Shown here in pieces: positions 26,597-35,727 of a DNA stretch of 64,000 nt. The stretch is taken from NCBI RefSeq assembly GCF_031583025.1, contig NZ_CP134062.1:3162001-3226000 (forward strand), in the 5' to 3' direction. The position numbers were made by a program, and so were the translations under genes. Below the pieces are notes generated by a model. It was not told the DNA's origin. It made no database searches and saw only the letters and a program-made list of their open reading frames with translations. The stretch's first letter is position 1. Every line of letters begins with the position of its first letter. Source of the DNA: Mycobacterium sp. Z3061 (GTDB lineage Bacteria > Actinomycetota > Actinomycetes > Mycobacteriales > Mycobacteriaceae).

Positions 26597-27138
26597 GCCC
26601 GGGGCCCTCTCATTTGGTTGGCTGCTGGCGAATCGAACACGCGGAGTATATGAACGTGAGCCATTTCATTGCAGCAATTCAGGCAAGAATGTAGCAATTC
26701 TTGGGACCGACCGCAATGCGAATCTTTCGGATCCACCGACGGAATGCTCGACCTCGCTTCCGGCACGTGCCCCGACACAGGAAGTCTCTGAAACTTGTTG
26801 TTCCGCAAGCGAACTAGACTGGTCTGGGCCAGGTCGGCCAGCTACCGACGGCGCCCCGCTCACCGTCGGATCACCAACACGGGACCCACGATTGTGGATC
26901 CGCAATGCGGCCACAGACGATGTTGGAGTTTCTGAATAATGTTCAGAAATTGTTGAATTTTCTTCAATTATCGGTGGGCGGGACGGTGCGGGTCGGGGAC
27001 GTTAGGCTAATCCTCCGGAAACCGTCATAAACCGTCATAAATGCTGCTAATTTCTACCGCCGTCTGCACCGTTGCGGCAGGGCCACCCGGCTCGGCCGCG
27101 GACGTGCTGGTCAGGCGCGAGGACACGAAGGGCTGGGC
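26597..27138. other. Intergenic region between divergent PE_PGRS and PPE genes
   Basis: This 542-bp stretch is lower in GC than its neighbours, with no convincing gene. It must hold the divergent promoters of the PE_PGRS and PPE genes. Visible structure includes a TTGAA / TTCAA inverted repeat around an AT-rich centre at about 26953-26968 and a tandem ACCGTCATAA (27021-27030 and 27031-27040). Open frames on both strands here have no family features. Confidence 0.6.
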
Positions 27139-28038
27139 ATGGACTTTCCGCTGTTGGCACCGGAGATCAACTCCGCGCTCATCTACGGGGGCGCGGGGTC
27201 GGGCCCGTGGTTCGCCGTCGCTGAGGCCTGGGACGGGTTGGCCGCCGAACTCGGCGCGGCGGCGGCGTCGTTCGGGTCGACGACGTCGGGTCTGGTGGGC
27301 GGTGCATGGCAGGGTGCGGCCGCTTCCGCGATGCTGGCGGCTGCCGCCCCCTACGCCGGCTGGTTGCAGGCCGCGGCGGCCGGAGCCGAGGGGGCCGCTA
27401 CTCAGGTACGGGCCGCCGCCGAGGCGTTCGAGTCGGCGCTCACGAGTGCGGTACCCCCGGCAATCGTCGCGGCCAACCGTGCCCAGTTCGTATCTCTGGT
27501 GACGTCGAACTGGTTCGGCCTCAACGCTCCGGCGATCGCGGCCGCCGAAGCGACCTACGAGCAGATGTGGGCACAGAACGTCGCCACCATGTTCGGCTAT
27601 TACTCCGGCGCCTCGTCAGTGGCCGCGGCGATTCCCTCGTTCGCGGCGCTGCCCGCGCTCCTCGACGACGCGGGCACCCTCGTCATCAACTTCGGTTTGG
27701 CGGATGTGGGACGGTTCAACTTTGGTTGGGGGGATGTGGGTCAGTTCAAACAGGTCATCAGCTATCGACTGGGCCGAAAGCGGCATTGCGTTGGCGGCTT
27801 CGGCGGCCGCATAAGCGGCCGCACCGGACTGCAACGTTCGCACCAAGTCAGCGTGAAACACCGCCGCCTGCGCGCTGAGCGCCTGATATTCCTGGGCGTA
27901 GCCGCCGAACAGCGCGGCGATCGCCGCCGACACCTCATCCTGGGCAGCGGCCAATACCCCGGTGGTTCGGGCGGCCGCCGCTGCATGTGCCTCGTTCAGC
28001 GACGAGCCGATACTCCCCAAATCCGTTGCCGCCGCTGA
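27139..28038 (+). CDS. PPE family protein, truncated and fused to out-of-context sequence
   Basis: The first ~200 codons are a normal PPE domain: [18 protein letters not shown] (Ala-Pro-Glu in place of the usual Pro-Pro-Glu), WQG near residue 57, and [20 protein letters not shown]. Two pentapeptide-type repeats follow ([21 protein letters not shown]), the start of an MPTR region. From about 27750 the reading frame enters the antisense of a PE gene, and the last ~95 residues are Arg-rich and meaningless. The tail of an MPTR-type PPE protein has therefore been lost. The frame is open for 299 codons, so a truncated product could still be made. PPE proteins usually pair with PE proteins for ESX export. 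Confidence 0.75.
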   Translation: MDFPLLAPEINSALIYGGAGSGPWFAVAEAWDGLAAELGAAAASFGSTTSGLVGGAWQGAAASAMLAAAAPYAGWLQAAAAGAEGAATQVRAAAEAFESALTSAVPPAIVAANRAQFVSLVTSNWFGLNAPAIAAAEATYEQMWAQNVATMFGYYSGASSVAAAIPSFAALPALLDDAGTLVINFGLADVGRFNFGWGDVGQFKQVISYRLGRKRHCVGGFGGRISGRTGLQRSHQVSVKHRRLRAERLIFLGVAAEQRGDRRRHLILGSGQYPGGSGGRRCMCLVQRRADTPQIRCRR

Positions 28039-28071
28039 GAACATCTCGGGGAATGCGACCAAATACGACAT
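27616..28071 (-). CDS. PE family protein, truncated at the same junction
   Basis: The gene reads leftward from ATG 28071 with a GGGAGAAC ribosome site. Residues 1-101 are a PE domain ([20 protein letters not shown] to [10 protein letters not shown]). After about residue 107 the frame crosses the junction at ~27750 and translates the antisense of the PPE gene until a stop at 27616. The normal PE tail, PGRS or otherwise, is missing. PE and PPE genes are convergent here, so one deletion between them would explain both truncations. A 151-residue product is possible; whether it is made is unknown. Confidence 0.7.
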   Translation of the reverse strand: MSYLVAFPEMFSAAATDLGSIGSSLNEAHAAAAARTTGVLAAAQDEVSAAIAALFGGYAQEYQALSAQAAVFHADLVRTLQSGAAAYAAAEAANAMPLSAQSIADDLFELTHIPPTKVEPSHIRQTEVDDEGARVVEERGQRRERGNRRGH

Positions 28072-28224
28072 CGTTGTTCTCCCACCCGATCGAGGTCTTG
28101 GGTGAATACGCTCGTGCAACCGCGCCGCCGCCCCTAGGGACTTTCGCCCTCATTTGCCCCGCCAGCGGGCCTCAACCGGCGGCGAGGCAGCGGGCGACGC
28201 GGCCGGAGTCGGGGACTGAGGCTG

Positions 28225-28415
28225 ACGGTCTTCGTCGGCTACCACTCGGACGGCGGGAATGCGACAATGCACCGGTAAGGCAATGACGATGCAGGAAGCC
28301 GGTGCGAAACCGGCGCGGTCCCGCCACTGTAATCGGGGAGCGACCCTCATACGCCACGGCGATTAGCTGGAAGGCGAGGCGAGCGGCGATCCGAGAGCCA
28401 GGATACTCGCGTCAT
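28225..28415 (+). ncRNA. Cobalamin (AdoCbl) riboswitch
   Basis: The conserved core of the cobalamin riboswitch can be read directly. GCAGGAAGCCGGTGCGAAAC (28291-28310) continues into CGGCGCGGTCCCGCCACTGT, giving the P4-P6 segment. GCTGGAAGGCGAGGCGAGCG follows, and then the B12 box GAGAGCCAGGATACT (28393-28407). In M. tuberculosis such a riboswitch precedes PPE2, and the gene that starts at 28540 is PPE2-like, so the regulatory pairing is the same. Expression of that gene is expected to fall when cobalamin is plentiful. The outer boundaries are approximate. Confidence 0.93.
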
Positions 28416-28443
28416 CGCGTCCTGCGACCCGGGGCGGTGTACC

Positions 28444-28487
28444 CCGAGAGAGCGATCGTCGCCCGATGTGTACTCGGCTTCTTTTTT
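28444..28487 (+). terminator. Terminator-like element of the riboswitch expression platform
   Basis: CCGAG (28444-28448) and CTCGG (28473-28477) can pair around an inner partly self-complementary segment, followed by CTTCTTTTTT (28478-28487), an exceptional T-run for this genome. Its position between the B12 box and the PPE2-like start suggests premature termination as the switching mechanism. The stem is short, so this is tentative. Confidence 0.45.
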
Positions 28488-28539
28488 GTGATTTCTCAAC
28501 GCTGACAACGTTTTCCGTCTCCATCAGAGCGGTCGTCCG

Positions 28540-30240
28540 GTGACCGCCCCGATCTGGATGGCCACGCCCCCGGAGGTGCATTCGGCGCTGCTCAGCAGCG
28601 GACCCGGTGCCGGGCCGTTACTGGCCGCCGCAGCCGCGTGGAGTTCGCTGAGCACCTCCTACGCCCGGACGGCGCAGGACCTGACCGGCGTGCTGGCGGC
28701 CGTGCAGGCCGGTGATTGGAACGGCCCGGCGGCGCACGCGTATGTGGCGGCTCACCTGCCGTATCTGGCGTGGCTCGCCCAGGCGGCGACCAACAGCGCC
28801 GCTCAGGCCGTCCGGCAGGAAACCGCGGCCGCCGCCTGGACGGCCGCACTGGCCGCCATGCCCACGCTGGCGGAACTGGCTGCCAACCACGCCACGCACG
28901 CGGTGTTGGTAGCGACGAATTTCTTTGGCGTCAATACGATTCCGATCGCCGTCAACGAGGCCGACTACGCGCGGATGTGGATCCAGGCCGCCACCGTGAT
29001 GACCACCTATCAGGGCATAGCCGACGCGGCGGTGGAGACCGCGCCGCAGACCACCGCCGCGCCGGAGATCGTCACCACCGGCGCGCTGGCGGCCGCCGAC
29101 GATCTGCCGCCGGACCGGCAGAACGACTTCTATCAGTGGCTGACCGACATCGGCTACATCGACTTCTACGACAACTACATTCAGCCGCTGATCGACGCGT
29201 TGTCCAACCTGCCGTTCTTCCAGGCGCTGTTCTCGGGATTCGATCCCTACCTGGTCATCCTCGGCAATCCGCTGACGTACTTCAGCCCGTTCAACGTCGC
29301 ATTCGCCCTGGGTTACCCGATGGATATCGGCACGTACGTGTTGTTCTTGTCGCAGATGTTCTCGTTCGTGGCGCTGGATCTCACGGCGGCGTTTGCCTCG
29401 GGCAATCCGACGACGATCGGTTTCACCATCCTGTTCGTCACGGTGGAGATCATCGGCACGGTCATCACCGACACCATCGCGCTGCTCAAGACCCTGCTCG
29501 AGCAGACCATCGTGCTGCTCGCGGTGGTGGTGCCGCTGCTGACCGCGCCGTTGGTGCCACTGGCGGCGGGCGCGGTGCTGGCGCCGATCGGAGTCAAAGG
29601 CCTGGTCGCGCTCGCTGCCGCCGCGCCGGCACCACCCGCCGCACCGCCGGTCACTCCGCCGTTGGCGGCCCTGGCACCGACGGTGCCGACCTCCACCTCG
29701 TCGCCGGCGCCCGCCCCGGCCGAGGCCACGGTGTCGGCTCCGGCGCCCGGCGCTCCTCCGCCGACCGCGGCACCACCGACGTTCACCGGTACCGGTGTCG
29801 GTCTGGGTCTGGGGGCCGGCATGGAGAACTTCGGCTATGTGGTGGGCGACCTGGGCTCGGTGGCCCGCAAGGCAGCGGGTGCGGGCAGCCGCAAGAGGGC
29901 GCCGGACCCGGACAGCGCCGACGAGCCTGCGGCCGTCGCGGCGCCCCCGGAACCGGCGGGCGCCCCGAAACGCCGACGGGCGAAGGTGGCCCAGCTCGGC
30001 CGGGGGTACGAGTACATGGACCTGGAGCCCGAGGTGTCGGCTTCGGAGAGGGGCGCGGCGGCGGGCGTTCGGGGGGCAGGTTTCCGCGGGACGGTGTCGC
30101 AGCGCAGCGTCGCGGCGACAGGTCTGACGGCACTGGCGGACGACGAGTTCGGCGGCGGCCCGCGGGCTCCCATGTTGCCGGGCACCTGGGACGGGGAATC
30201 CGGCGCCGGATCGACGCGGGACAGGGACGGACAGACGTGA
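28540..30240 (+). CDS. PPE2-like PPE protein under riboswitch control
   Basis: A 566-residue PPE protein. It begins [20 protein letters not shown], as in M. tuberculosis PPE2, from a GTG at 28540; the Met at 28558 is an alternative. The PPE domain (about 1-180) contains the WNG turn and [14 protein letters not shown] element. A region with several hydrophobic segments lies at about 240-370, then a Pro/Ala-rich stretch and a conserved-looking tail with basic clusters (SRKRAP and [14 protein letters not shown]). A basic nuclear-localisation-type motif has been described in PPE2 and this cluster resembles it. PPE2 in M. tuberculosis adjoins cobQ1/cobU; here no cobalamin genes are adjacent. Export and host function are inferred from PPE2 only. 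Confidence 0.85.
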   Translation: MTAPIWMATPPEVHSALLSSGPGAGPLLAAAAAWSSLSTSYARTAQDLTGVLAAVQAGDWNGPAAHAYVAAHLPYLAWLAQAATNSAAQAVRQETAAAAWTAALAAMPTLAELAANHATHAVLVATNFFGVNTIPIAVNEADYARMWIQAATVMTTYQGIADAAVETAPQTTAAPEIVTTGALAAADDLPPDRQNDFYQWLTDIGYIDFYDNYIQPLIDALSNLPFFQALFSGFDPYLVILGNPLTYFSPFNVAFALGYPMDIGTYVLFLSQMFSFVALDLTAAFASGNPTTIGFTILFVTVEIIGTVITDTIALLKTLLEQTIVLLAVVVPLLTAPLVPLAAGAVLAPIGVKGLVALAAAAPAPPAAPPVTPPLAALAPTVPTSTSSPAPAPAEATVSAPAPGAPPPTAAPPTFTGTGVGLGLGAGMENFGYVVGDLGSVARKAAGAGSRKRAPDPDSADEPAAVAAPPEPAGAPKRRRAKVAQLGRGYEYMDLEPEVSASERGAAAGVRGAGFRGTVSQRSVAATGLTALADDEFGGGPRAPMLPGTWDGESGAGSTRDRDGQT

Positions 30241-30391
30241 AACCCGATGTCACTCATCGATGCTCGACCCGCCCGGGTCAACGGCGCTGATCGCGGCCGC
30301 GGGTAAACGCAGTGACCCAGACCACACGCCATCGCGGATGTGCCATGATGTCCTCGCTGGTCAAGGCCGACGTCAGGAGCATTGAGGAGCA

Positions 30392-33379
30392 GTGGTGGAT
30401 CTCAATTTTTCGATGGTCACGCGGCCGGTCGAGCGGCTGGTAGCCACCGCTCAGAACGGTCTGGAAGTGCTCCGGCTGGGTGGCCTGGAAACGGGCAGCA
30501 TCCCGTCGCCGTCCCAGGTCGTCGAGAGCGTGCCGATGTACAAGCTGCGACGCTACTTTCCGCCGGACAACCGGCCCGGGCAGCCGCCGGTCGGCCCGCC
30601 GGTGCTGATGGTGCACCCGATGATGATGTCGGCCGACATGTGGGACGTGACCCGGGAAGACGGTGCCGTGGGCATCCTGCACGCCAGCGGGCTGGACCCC
30701 TGGGTCATCGACTTCGGGTCGCCCGACAAGGTCGAGGGCGGCATGCGGCGCACCCTGGCCGACCACATCGTCGCGCTGGATCAGGCCATCGACACCGTGA
30801 AGGACACCGCGGGCCACGACGTGCATCTGGTCGGGTACTCCCAGGGCGGCATGTGGTGCTACCAGGTCGCGGCGTATCGGCGGTCGAGAAACCTGGCCAG
30901 CATCGTGGCGTTCGGTTCCCCGGTCGACACCCTGGCCGCCCTGCCGATGGGCATTCCGGCGAACATCGCGCCCGGCGTCGCCGACTTCATGGCCGACCAT
31001 GTGTTCAACCGCCTCAACATCCCAAGTTGGATGGCGCGCACCGGTTTTCAGATGATGGACCCGATCAAGACGGCTCAGGCTCGAATCGACTTCGTCCGCC
31101 AGCTGCATGACCGCGAGGCGTTGTTGCCGCGGGAACAGCAGCGCAGGTTCCTCGAACGCGAGGGATGGATCGCCTGGTCCGGCCCGGCGATCTCGGAGCT
31201 GCTCAAGCAGTTCATCGCCCACAACCGCATGATGACCGGCGGATTCGCGATCAACGGTCAGATGGTGACCTTGACCGACATCACCTGTCCGATCCTGGCT
31301 TTCGTCGGCGAGGTCGACGATATCGGCCAGCCCGCCTCGGTGCGCGGCATCCGGCGGGCCGCACCGAACACCGAGGTGTACGAATGCCTGATCCGCACAG
31401 GCCATTTCGGCCTGGTGGTGGGATCCCGTGCCGCCTTGCAGAGCTGGCCCACCGTCGCCGAGTGGGTGCGCTGGATCTCCAGCAACGGCGACAAGCCGGC
31501 CAGCATCAGCCTGATGGTCGAGCAACCAGAGGAACACAACGACAGCGGCGTGGCTTTCAGCTCCCGCATCGCGCACGGCCTCGGTGAAGTCTCCGAGGCG
31601 GCGCTGGCGCTGGCCCGCGGTGCGGCCGACGCCGTCGTCGCGGCCAACCGCTCCATGCGCACCCTGGCCGTGGAGACCGTTCGCACCCTGCCCCGGCTGG
31701 CGCGGCTGGGACAGCTCAACGACCACACCCGAATCTCGTTGGGCCGCATCATCGATGAGCAGGCCCACGACGCCCCGCAGGGCGAATTCCTGTTGTTCGA
31801 CGGCCGCGTGCACACCTACGAAGCGGTCAACAAGCGCATCAACAACGTCGTCCGCGGCTTGATCGAGGTCGGGGTGCGCCAAGGCGACCGGGTGGGTGTG
31901 CTCATGGCCACCCGGCCCAGCGCGCTGGTCGCGATCGCCGCGCTGTCCCGGCTGGGCGGCGTGGCCGTGCTGATGCGCGAGGACGCCGACCTCGCGGCGC
32001 AGGTCCGGCTCGGGGCGGTCAGCGAGATCCTGACCGACCCGACCAACCTCGAAGCGGCAAGCCAACTTCCGGGCCAGATTCTGGTGCTGGGTGGCGGCGA
32101 GTCGCGTGACCTGCACCTGCCCGACGACGCGGACGTCATCGACATGGAGCAGATCGACCCCGACGCGGTGCAACTGCCCGCCTGGTACCGCGCCAACCCC
32201 GGATTCGCGCGCGACCTGGCGTTCATCGCGTTCAACGCCGCCGGCGGCGAACTGGTCGCCAAGCAGATCACCAACTTCCGGTGGGCCCTGTCGGCGTTCG
32301 GTACCGCCTCGACGGCCGCGCTGGACCGCAAGGACACGGTGTACTGCCTCACACCACTGCACCACGAGTCCGCGCTACTGGTCAGCCTGGGCGGGGCGGT
32401 GGTCGGCGGCACCCGCATCGCGCTGTCCCGTGGGCTGCGCCCGGACCGGTTCGTCGCCGAGATCCGTCAGTACGGCGTCACGGTGGTGTCCTACACGTGG
32501 GCCATGCTGCGCGACGTGGTCGACGACCCGGAGTTCGGGCTGCACGGCAACCATCCGGTGCGGTTGTTTATCGGTTCGGGCATGCCGACCGGGCTGTGGG
32601 AGCGGGTCGTCGACGCCTTCGCGCCGGCGCACGTCGTCGAGTTCTTCGCCACCACCGACGGCCAGGCCGTCCTGGCCAACGTCTCGGGCGCCAAGGTCGG
32701 CAGCAAAGGCCGGCCGCTGCCCGGCGCCGGGCGGGTCGAACTCGGCGCGTACGACCCCGAGAACGACCTGATCCTGGAGAATGACGACGGCTTCGTGCAG
32801 GTGGCCGCCACCAACCAGATCGGCGTGCTGCTCGCGCAGTCGCGTGGCCCGATCGACCCCACCGCATCGGTCAAGCGCGGGGTGTTCGCTCCCGCCGACA
32901 CCTGGATCTCCACCGAGTACCTGTTCCGCCGTGACGAGGACGGCGACTTCTGGCTGGCCGGCCGGCGCGGCGCGGTGATCCGCACGGTGCGGGGCATGGT
33001 GTACGCCGAGCTTGTCGTCGACGCGCTGGGCCTGATCAGCGCTGTCGATCTGGCGGTGACCTACGGGGTGTCGGCCGGTGACCGGCAGTTGGCGGTGGCC
33101 GCGGTGACGCTGCGGCCCGGCGCGACGATCACCGCGGCCGACCTCACCGAGGCCGTCGAGGGCATGCCGGTCGGGCTCGGCCCCGACATCGTGCACGTGG
33201 TGCCTAAGATGTCGCTCAGTGCGACCTTCCGGCCCACCGTCAGTGCCCTGCGGGCGGCCGGGATCCCCAAATCCGGGCGTCAGGCATGGTACTTCGACGC
33301 CGCCACCAACGAATTCCGCAAGCTGACCCCGGCGGCCCGCGCCGAGCTCAGCGGAAAGCAAGTAAATGCCGATGCTTGA
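30392..33379 (+). CDS. Bifunctional alpha/beta-hydrolase and acyl-CoA synthetase (Rv1683-like)
   Basis: A 995-residue fusion. The N-terminal ~370 residues are an alpha/beta-hydrolase related to poly(3-hydroxyalkanoate) synthase and lipase folds, with nucleophile elbow GYSQGG near residue 148 and a late His in RTGHFGLVVG. The C-terminal part (about 440-960) is an AMP-binding acyl-CoA synthetase; its P-loop region (FIAFNAAGGELVAKQITN) departs from the canonical TSGTTGxPK, so the substrate is uncertain. M. tuberculosis Rv1683 has the same architecture and has been linked to storage-lipid metabolism. GTG start with a GAGGAG site. The next gene overlaps its end by 14 bp. Confidence 0.9.
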   Translation: MVDLNFSMVTRPVERLVATAQNGLEVLRLGGLETGSIPSPSQVVESVPMYKLRRYFPPDNRPGQPPVGPPVLMVHPMMMSADMWDVTREDGAVGILHASGLDPWVIDFGSPDKVEGGMRRTLADHIVALDQAIDTVKDTAGHDVHLVGYSQGGMWCYQVAAYRRSRNLASIVAFGSPVDTLAALPMGIPANIAPGVADFMADHVFNRLNIPSWMARTGFQMMDPIKTAQARIDFVRQLHDREALLPREQQRRFLEREGWIAWSGPAISELLKQFIAHNRMMTGGFAINGQMVTLTDITCPILAFVGEVDDIGQPASVRGIRRAAPNTEVYECLIRTGHFGLVVGSRAALQSWPTVAEWVRWISSNGDKPASISLMVEQPEEHNDSGVAFSSRIAHGLGEVSEAALALARGAADAVVAANRSMRTLAVETVRTLPRLARLGQLNDHTRISLGRIIDEQAHDAPQGEFLLFDGRVHTYEAVNKRINNVVRGLIEVGVRQGDRVGVLMATRPSALVAIAALSRLGGVAVLMREDADLAAQVRLGAVSEILTDPTNLEAASQLPGQILVLGGGESRDLHLPDDADVIDMEQIDPDAVQLPAWYRANPGFARDLAFIAFNAAGGELVAKQITNFRWALSAFGTASTAALDRKDTVYCLTPLHHESALLVSLGGAVVGGTRIALSRGLRPDRFVAEIRQYGVTVVSYTWAMLRDVVDDPEFGLHGNHPVRLFIGSGMPTGLWERVVDAFAPAHVVEFFATTDGQAVLANVSGAKVGSKGRPLPGAGRVELGAYDPENDLILENDDGFVQVAATNQIGVLLAQSRGPIDPTASVKRGVFAPADTWISTEYLFRRDEDGDFWLAGRRGAVIRTVRGMVYAELVVDALGLISAVDLAVTYGVSAGDRQLAVAAVTLRPGATITAADLTEAVEGMPVGLGPDIVHVVPKMSLSATFRPTVSALRAAGIPKSGRQAWYFDAATNEFRKLTPAARAELSGKQVNADA

Positions 33380-33566
33380 CGACACCCTGCTGAACATCCT
33401 GGTGTGCCCGGCCGACCGCGGCCCGTTGCTGCTGGTGAATGAGGGCCGGGAGCTCTACAACCCGAGGCTGCGCCGCGCCTACCGCATCGACGACGGCATC
33501 CCGGTGCTGCTGGTCGACGAGGCCCGCGACGTTGACGACGAGGAACACGCCCGGCTTACGGCGTGA
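33366..33566 (+). CDS. Trm112-like small protein (UPF0434 family, Rv1684-like)
   Basis: A 66-residue protein with the Trm112/YcaR fold pattern: LLNILVCPADRGPL near the N-terminus and YRIDDGIPVLLVDEARDV near the C-terminus. Only one Cys of the usual zinc site is left (Cys14), so a zinc ribbon is unlikely. Family members activate methyltransferases in other organisms; the bacterial role is poorly known. It overlaps the upstream lipase/synthetase gene and converges with the TetR gene (11-bp overlap). Confidence 0.85.
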   Translation: MPMLDDTLLNILVCPADRGPLLLVNEGRELYNPRLRRAYRIDDGIPVLLVDEARDVDDEEHARLTA

Positions 33567-34164
33567 GGCCCTCCGGCAGATCCCCGGTGAGGTAGCGCTG
33601 CAGGTTCGGCGCGATGGTCGCCACGATCTGCTCGGTGGGCAGTGACGCGAACGGCTCCACCTTGATGATGTAGCGCGCCATCACCACGCCCATCAGCTGT
33701 GAGGCGACGAACTGGGTGCGCAGCTTGCCCGTCCCCGGTGGATCGTCGACCCGCGACCCCACCGCGCCGCCGACGATCTCCTGCAGAAACGAACGCGCCA
33801 GGCCCACATCGTCGCCCGAGATCAGCGAGCGCAGCGTGGCGATCAGCCCGGCGCCCAGTTCGGAGTCCCACAGCGGCAGCAACAGCGACGGCAGCTTGCA
33901 CCCCAACTCCTCGACCGGGACTTCCAGTAGCGGTCCGATCACCTGCATCGGGTCGATCGGAATGTGGATCGCAGCGGCGAAAAGCTGTTCTTTGGTGCCG
34001 AAGTAGTGGTGCACCAGGGCGGAATCGACGCCGGCTTCCCTGGCCACCGCCCGGATCGAGGTACGGTCGAAACCATTGACCGCGAACAACTCTCGGGCGC
34101 TGGACAGGATGCGGTCCCGGCTGTCGGAGTTTCCGGCGGGCCGTCCCGGGCGCCGGCCTGCCAC
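33556..34164 (-). CDS. TetR family transcriptional regulator (Rv1685c-like)
   Basis: A 202-residue regulator. The N-terminal helix-turn-helix of the TetR type is clear (RDRILSSARELFAVNGFDRT, then SIRAVAREAGVDSALVHHYF). The C-terminal ligand domain is of the TetR C-terminal 17-like kind. GTG start one base after the permease stop, so it is the last gene of an exporter operon. It most likely represses that operon; paired palindromes over the ATPase start (35647-35677) are candidate operators. The ligand is unknown. Confidence 0.9.
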   Translation of the reverse strand: MAGRRPGRPAGNSDSRDRILSSARELFAVNGFDRTSIRAVAREAGVDSALVHHYFGTKEQLFAAAIHIPIDPMQVIGPLLEVPVEELGCKLPSLLLPLWDSELGAGLIATLRSLISGDDVGLARSFLQEIVGGAVGSRVDDPPGTGKLRTQFVASQLMGVVMARYIIKVEPFASLPTEQIVATIAPNLQRYLTGDLPEGLTP

Positions 34165-34165
34165 G

Positions 34166-34984
34166 CTAGGGCGTCCTCCGGCGCAGTGTCACGGCGGCCA
34201 GGCACAGAGACGCCAGGGCGAAGCTCAGCACGACAACCATGTCACGCACCGTAACGGCCGTCAGCCCGGCGTGCGCACCCACCTGCTGCAGTGCCTCGAG
34301 GGCATAGCTGGCCGGCATGGCGTCGCTGACCCAGTGCAGCCAATCGGGCATCGCGCTGCGCGGCACGATCACTCCCGCCAGCAGCAACTGCGGGACCATG
34401 ACCAGCGGTATGAACTGCACGGCCTGGAACTCGGTGCGCGCGAAGGCGCTGAACAGCAGCCCCAGGCCCACCCCCAGAATCGCGTTGATCACGGCGATCA
34501 CGAAGACCCACAACGGGCTTCCCTCGGTGTGAAAGCCCAGGAACCAGAACGAAACGACACAGGCAACCACGGCCTGGGCCGCGGCGGCAACCGAGAAAGC
34601 GGTGCCGTAGGCCATCAGCAGATCGAGCCGGCGCAGGGGTGTGGTGAGGATGCGTTCCAGCGTCCCGGAAGCGCGTTCGCGTTGCATGGTGATCGAGGTG
34701 ATGATGAACATGACGAACAGCGGGAATAGGCCCAGCAGGATCAGACAGGTGTTGTTGAACGGCGTCGGCATGCCCGGTCGGTGCGGCACGTTCTGAAACA
34801 TGAAGTACATCAACGTGATCACCACCACGGGCACCACCAGGATCATCGCCACGCTGCGGTGGTCGGCAGCCAGTTGGCGCAGGATTCGCGCCGTGGTGGC
34901 GGTGTAGCCCCTGATGCCTAGCCGGCTCGGCGCTCGGTGCTGCGCCGGATGATGGACAGAAACGCTTCCTCCAGTGACGTGCAC
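34166..34984 (-). CDS. ABC-2 type exporter permease (Rv1686c-like)
   Basis: A membrane protein of up to 272 residues with six hydrophobic segments, starting with VAMILVVPVVVITLMYFMF. The MQRERASGTLERILTTPLRR element is typical of ABC-2 permeases of drug and lipid exporters. It pairs with the ATPase encoded immediately upstream. The start is uncertain: the GTG at 34984 overlaps the ATPase gene by 67 bp, and no better start with a ribosome site is obvious before the first helix. The substrate cannot be inferred. Confidence 0.88.
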   Translation of the reverse strand: MHVTGGSVSVHHPAQHRAPSRLGIRGYTATTARILRQLAADHRSVAMILVVPVVVITLMYFMFQNVPHRPGMPTPFNNTCLILLGLFPLFVMFIITSITMQRERASGTLERILTTPLRRLDLLMAYGTAFSVAAAAQAVVACVVSFWFLGFHTEGSPLWVFVIAVINAILGVGLGLLFSAFARTEFQAVQFIPLVMVPQLLLAGVIVPRSAMPDWLHWVSDAMPASYALEALQQVGAHAGLTAVTVRDMVVVLSFALASLCLAAVTLRRRTP

Positions 34985-35670
34985 GACGTGTCCTCTCGTA
35001 GTTGGGTCGGGGTGGTGTGGGCGACCAGGCGGCCTTCGCGCATCAGCAACAGATCGCCGCAGTGATCGGCCTCGTCCATCACGTGACTGGACACCAGCAG
35101 CGTGGTGCCACTCCGCGCCAGCTCATTGAACTGAGACCAAAGATCCACGCGCAGAACGGGATCCAGCCCCACGGTAGGTTCGTCGAGGACCAGCAGTTCG
35201 GGGCCGCAGACCAGCGCGCAGGCCAGGGACACCCGGGTGCGCTGGCCGCCGGACAAGTTGCCGCAGTATGCGGTCCGGTGATCGGTCAGGCCGACACGCT
35301 CGATGGCGTTGTCGGCGGCGTCCGCGTCATAGCCGTACAGGCTGGCGAAATAGCGCACATTGTCGACGACCCGCAGGTCGTGGTAGATGGTCGGGTCCTG
35401 CGGCACGTAGCCGACCCGTCGGCGCAGCGCGGCCGAACCGGCCGGGTGGCCCAGCACGGTGACGGTGCCGGACGTCACGATCTGAGTGCCGACGATGCTG
35501 CGCATCAGCGTGGTCTTGCCGCATCCGGACGGTCCCAGCAGGCCGGTGATGCTGCCCCGCCCGATCTGTACGGAGAAGTCATGCAGCGCAGTTCGTTTGC
35601 CGCGTATGACCCGCAGGTGGTCGATGCTGACGGCCGGGCCGGTTAATTCATCATGCGATGAAGTCATCAT
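34918..35670 (-). CDS. ABC exporter ATPase (Rv1687c-like)
   Basis: A 250-residue nucleotide-binding subunit with Walker [12 protein letters not shown]-loop in [15 protein letters not shown], signature [11 protein letters not shown], Walker [13 protein letters not shown] and the H-loop [12 protein letters not shown]. It pairs with the ABC-2 permease downstream. I chose ATG 35670 (MMTSS) because sequence before it is not family-like and belongs to the mpg leader on the other strand. The first codons lie inside two palindromes, so the transcript may be nearly leaderless and directly occluded by a bound repressor. Confidence 0.92.
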   Translation of the reverse strand: MMTSSHDELTGPAVSIDHLRVIRGKRTALHDFSVQIGRGSITGLLGPSGCGKTTLMRSIVGTQIVTSGTVTVLGHPAGSAALRRRVGYVPQDPTIYHDLRVVDNVRYFASLYGYDADAADNAIERVGLTDHRTAYCGNLSGGQRTRVSLACALVCGPELLVLDEPTVGLDPVLRVDLWSQFNELARSGTTLLVSSHVMDEADHCGDLLLMREGRLVAHTTPTQLREDTSCTSLEEAFLSIIRRSTERRAG

Positions 35671-35677
35671 GTGATGA
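35647..35677. promoter_or_regulatory. Candidate TetR operator pair over the exporter start codon
   Basis: Two adjacent palindromes share one 16-bp pattern. TTCATCATGCGATGAA (35647-35662) has perfect 6-bp arms, and TCATCATGTGATGA (35664-35677) is a perfect 14-bp palindrome; they are 16 bp apart in phase. They cover the first codons of the ATPase gene and lie in the divergent gap to mpg. Size and spacing fit a TetR dimer pair. The binding protein, probably the operon's own TetR, is inferred. Confidence 0.55.
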
Positions 35678-35727
35678 ATATCCGCCCGTTGTCCGGCGGT
35701 TGTCAAGAGCCGGGCAGAATCGGTTCG

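Noticed and set aside
26340-26939. Plus-strand frame of 199 codons running from the PE domain antisense into the intergenic region
   Set aside because: First half is antisense to the PE domain and the second half has no recognisable features; start has no ribosome site.
30278-32365. Open frame of 695 codons antisense to the lipase/synthetase fusion
   Set aside because: Same artefact of high third-position GC; composition lacks any family pattern and it overlaps a well-supported gene throughout.
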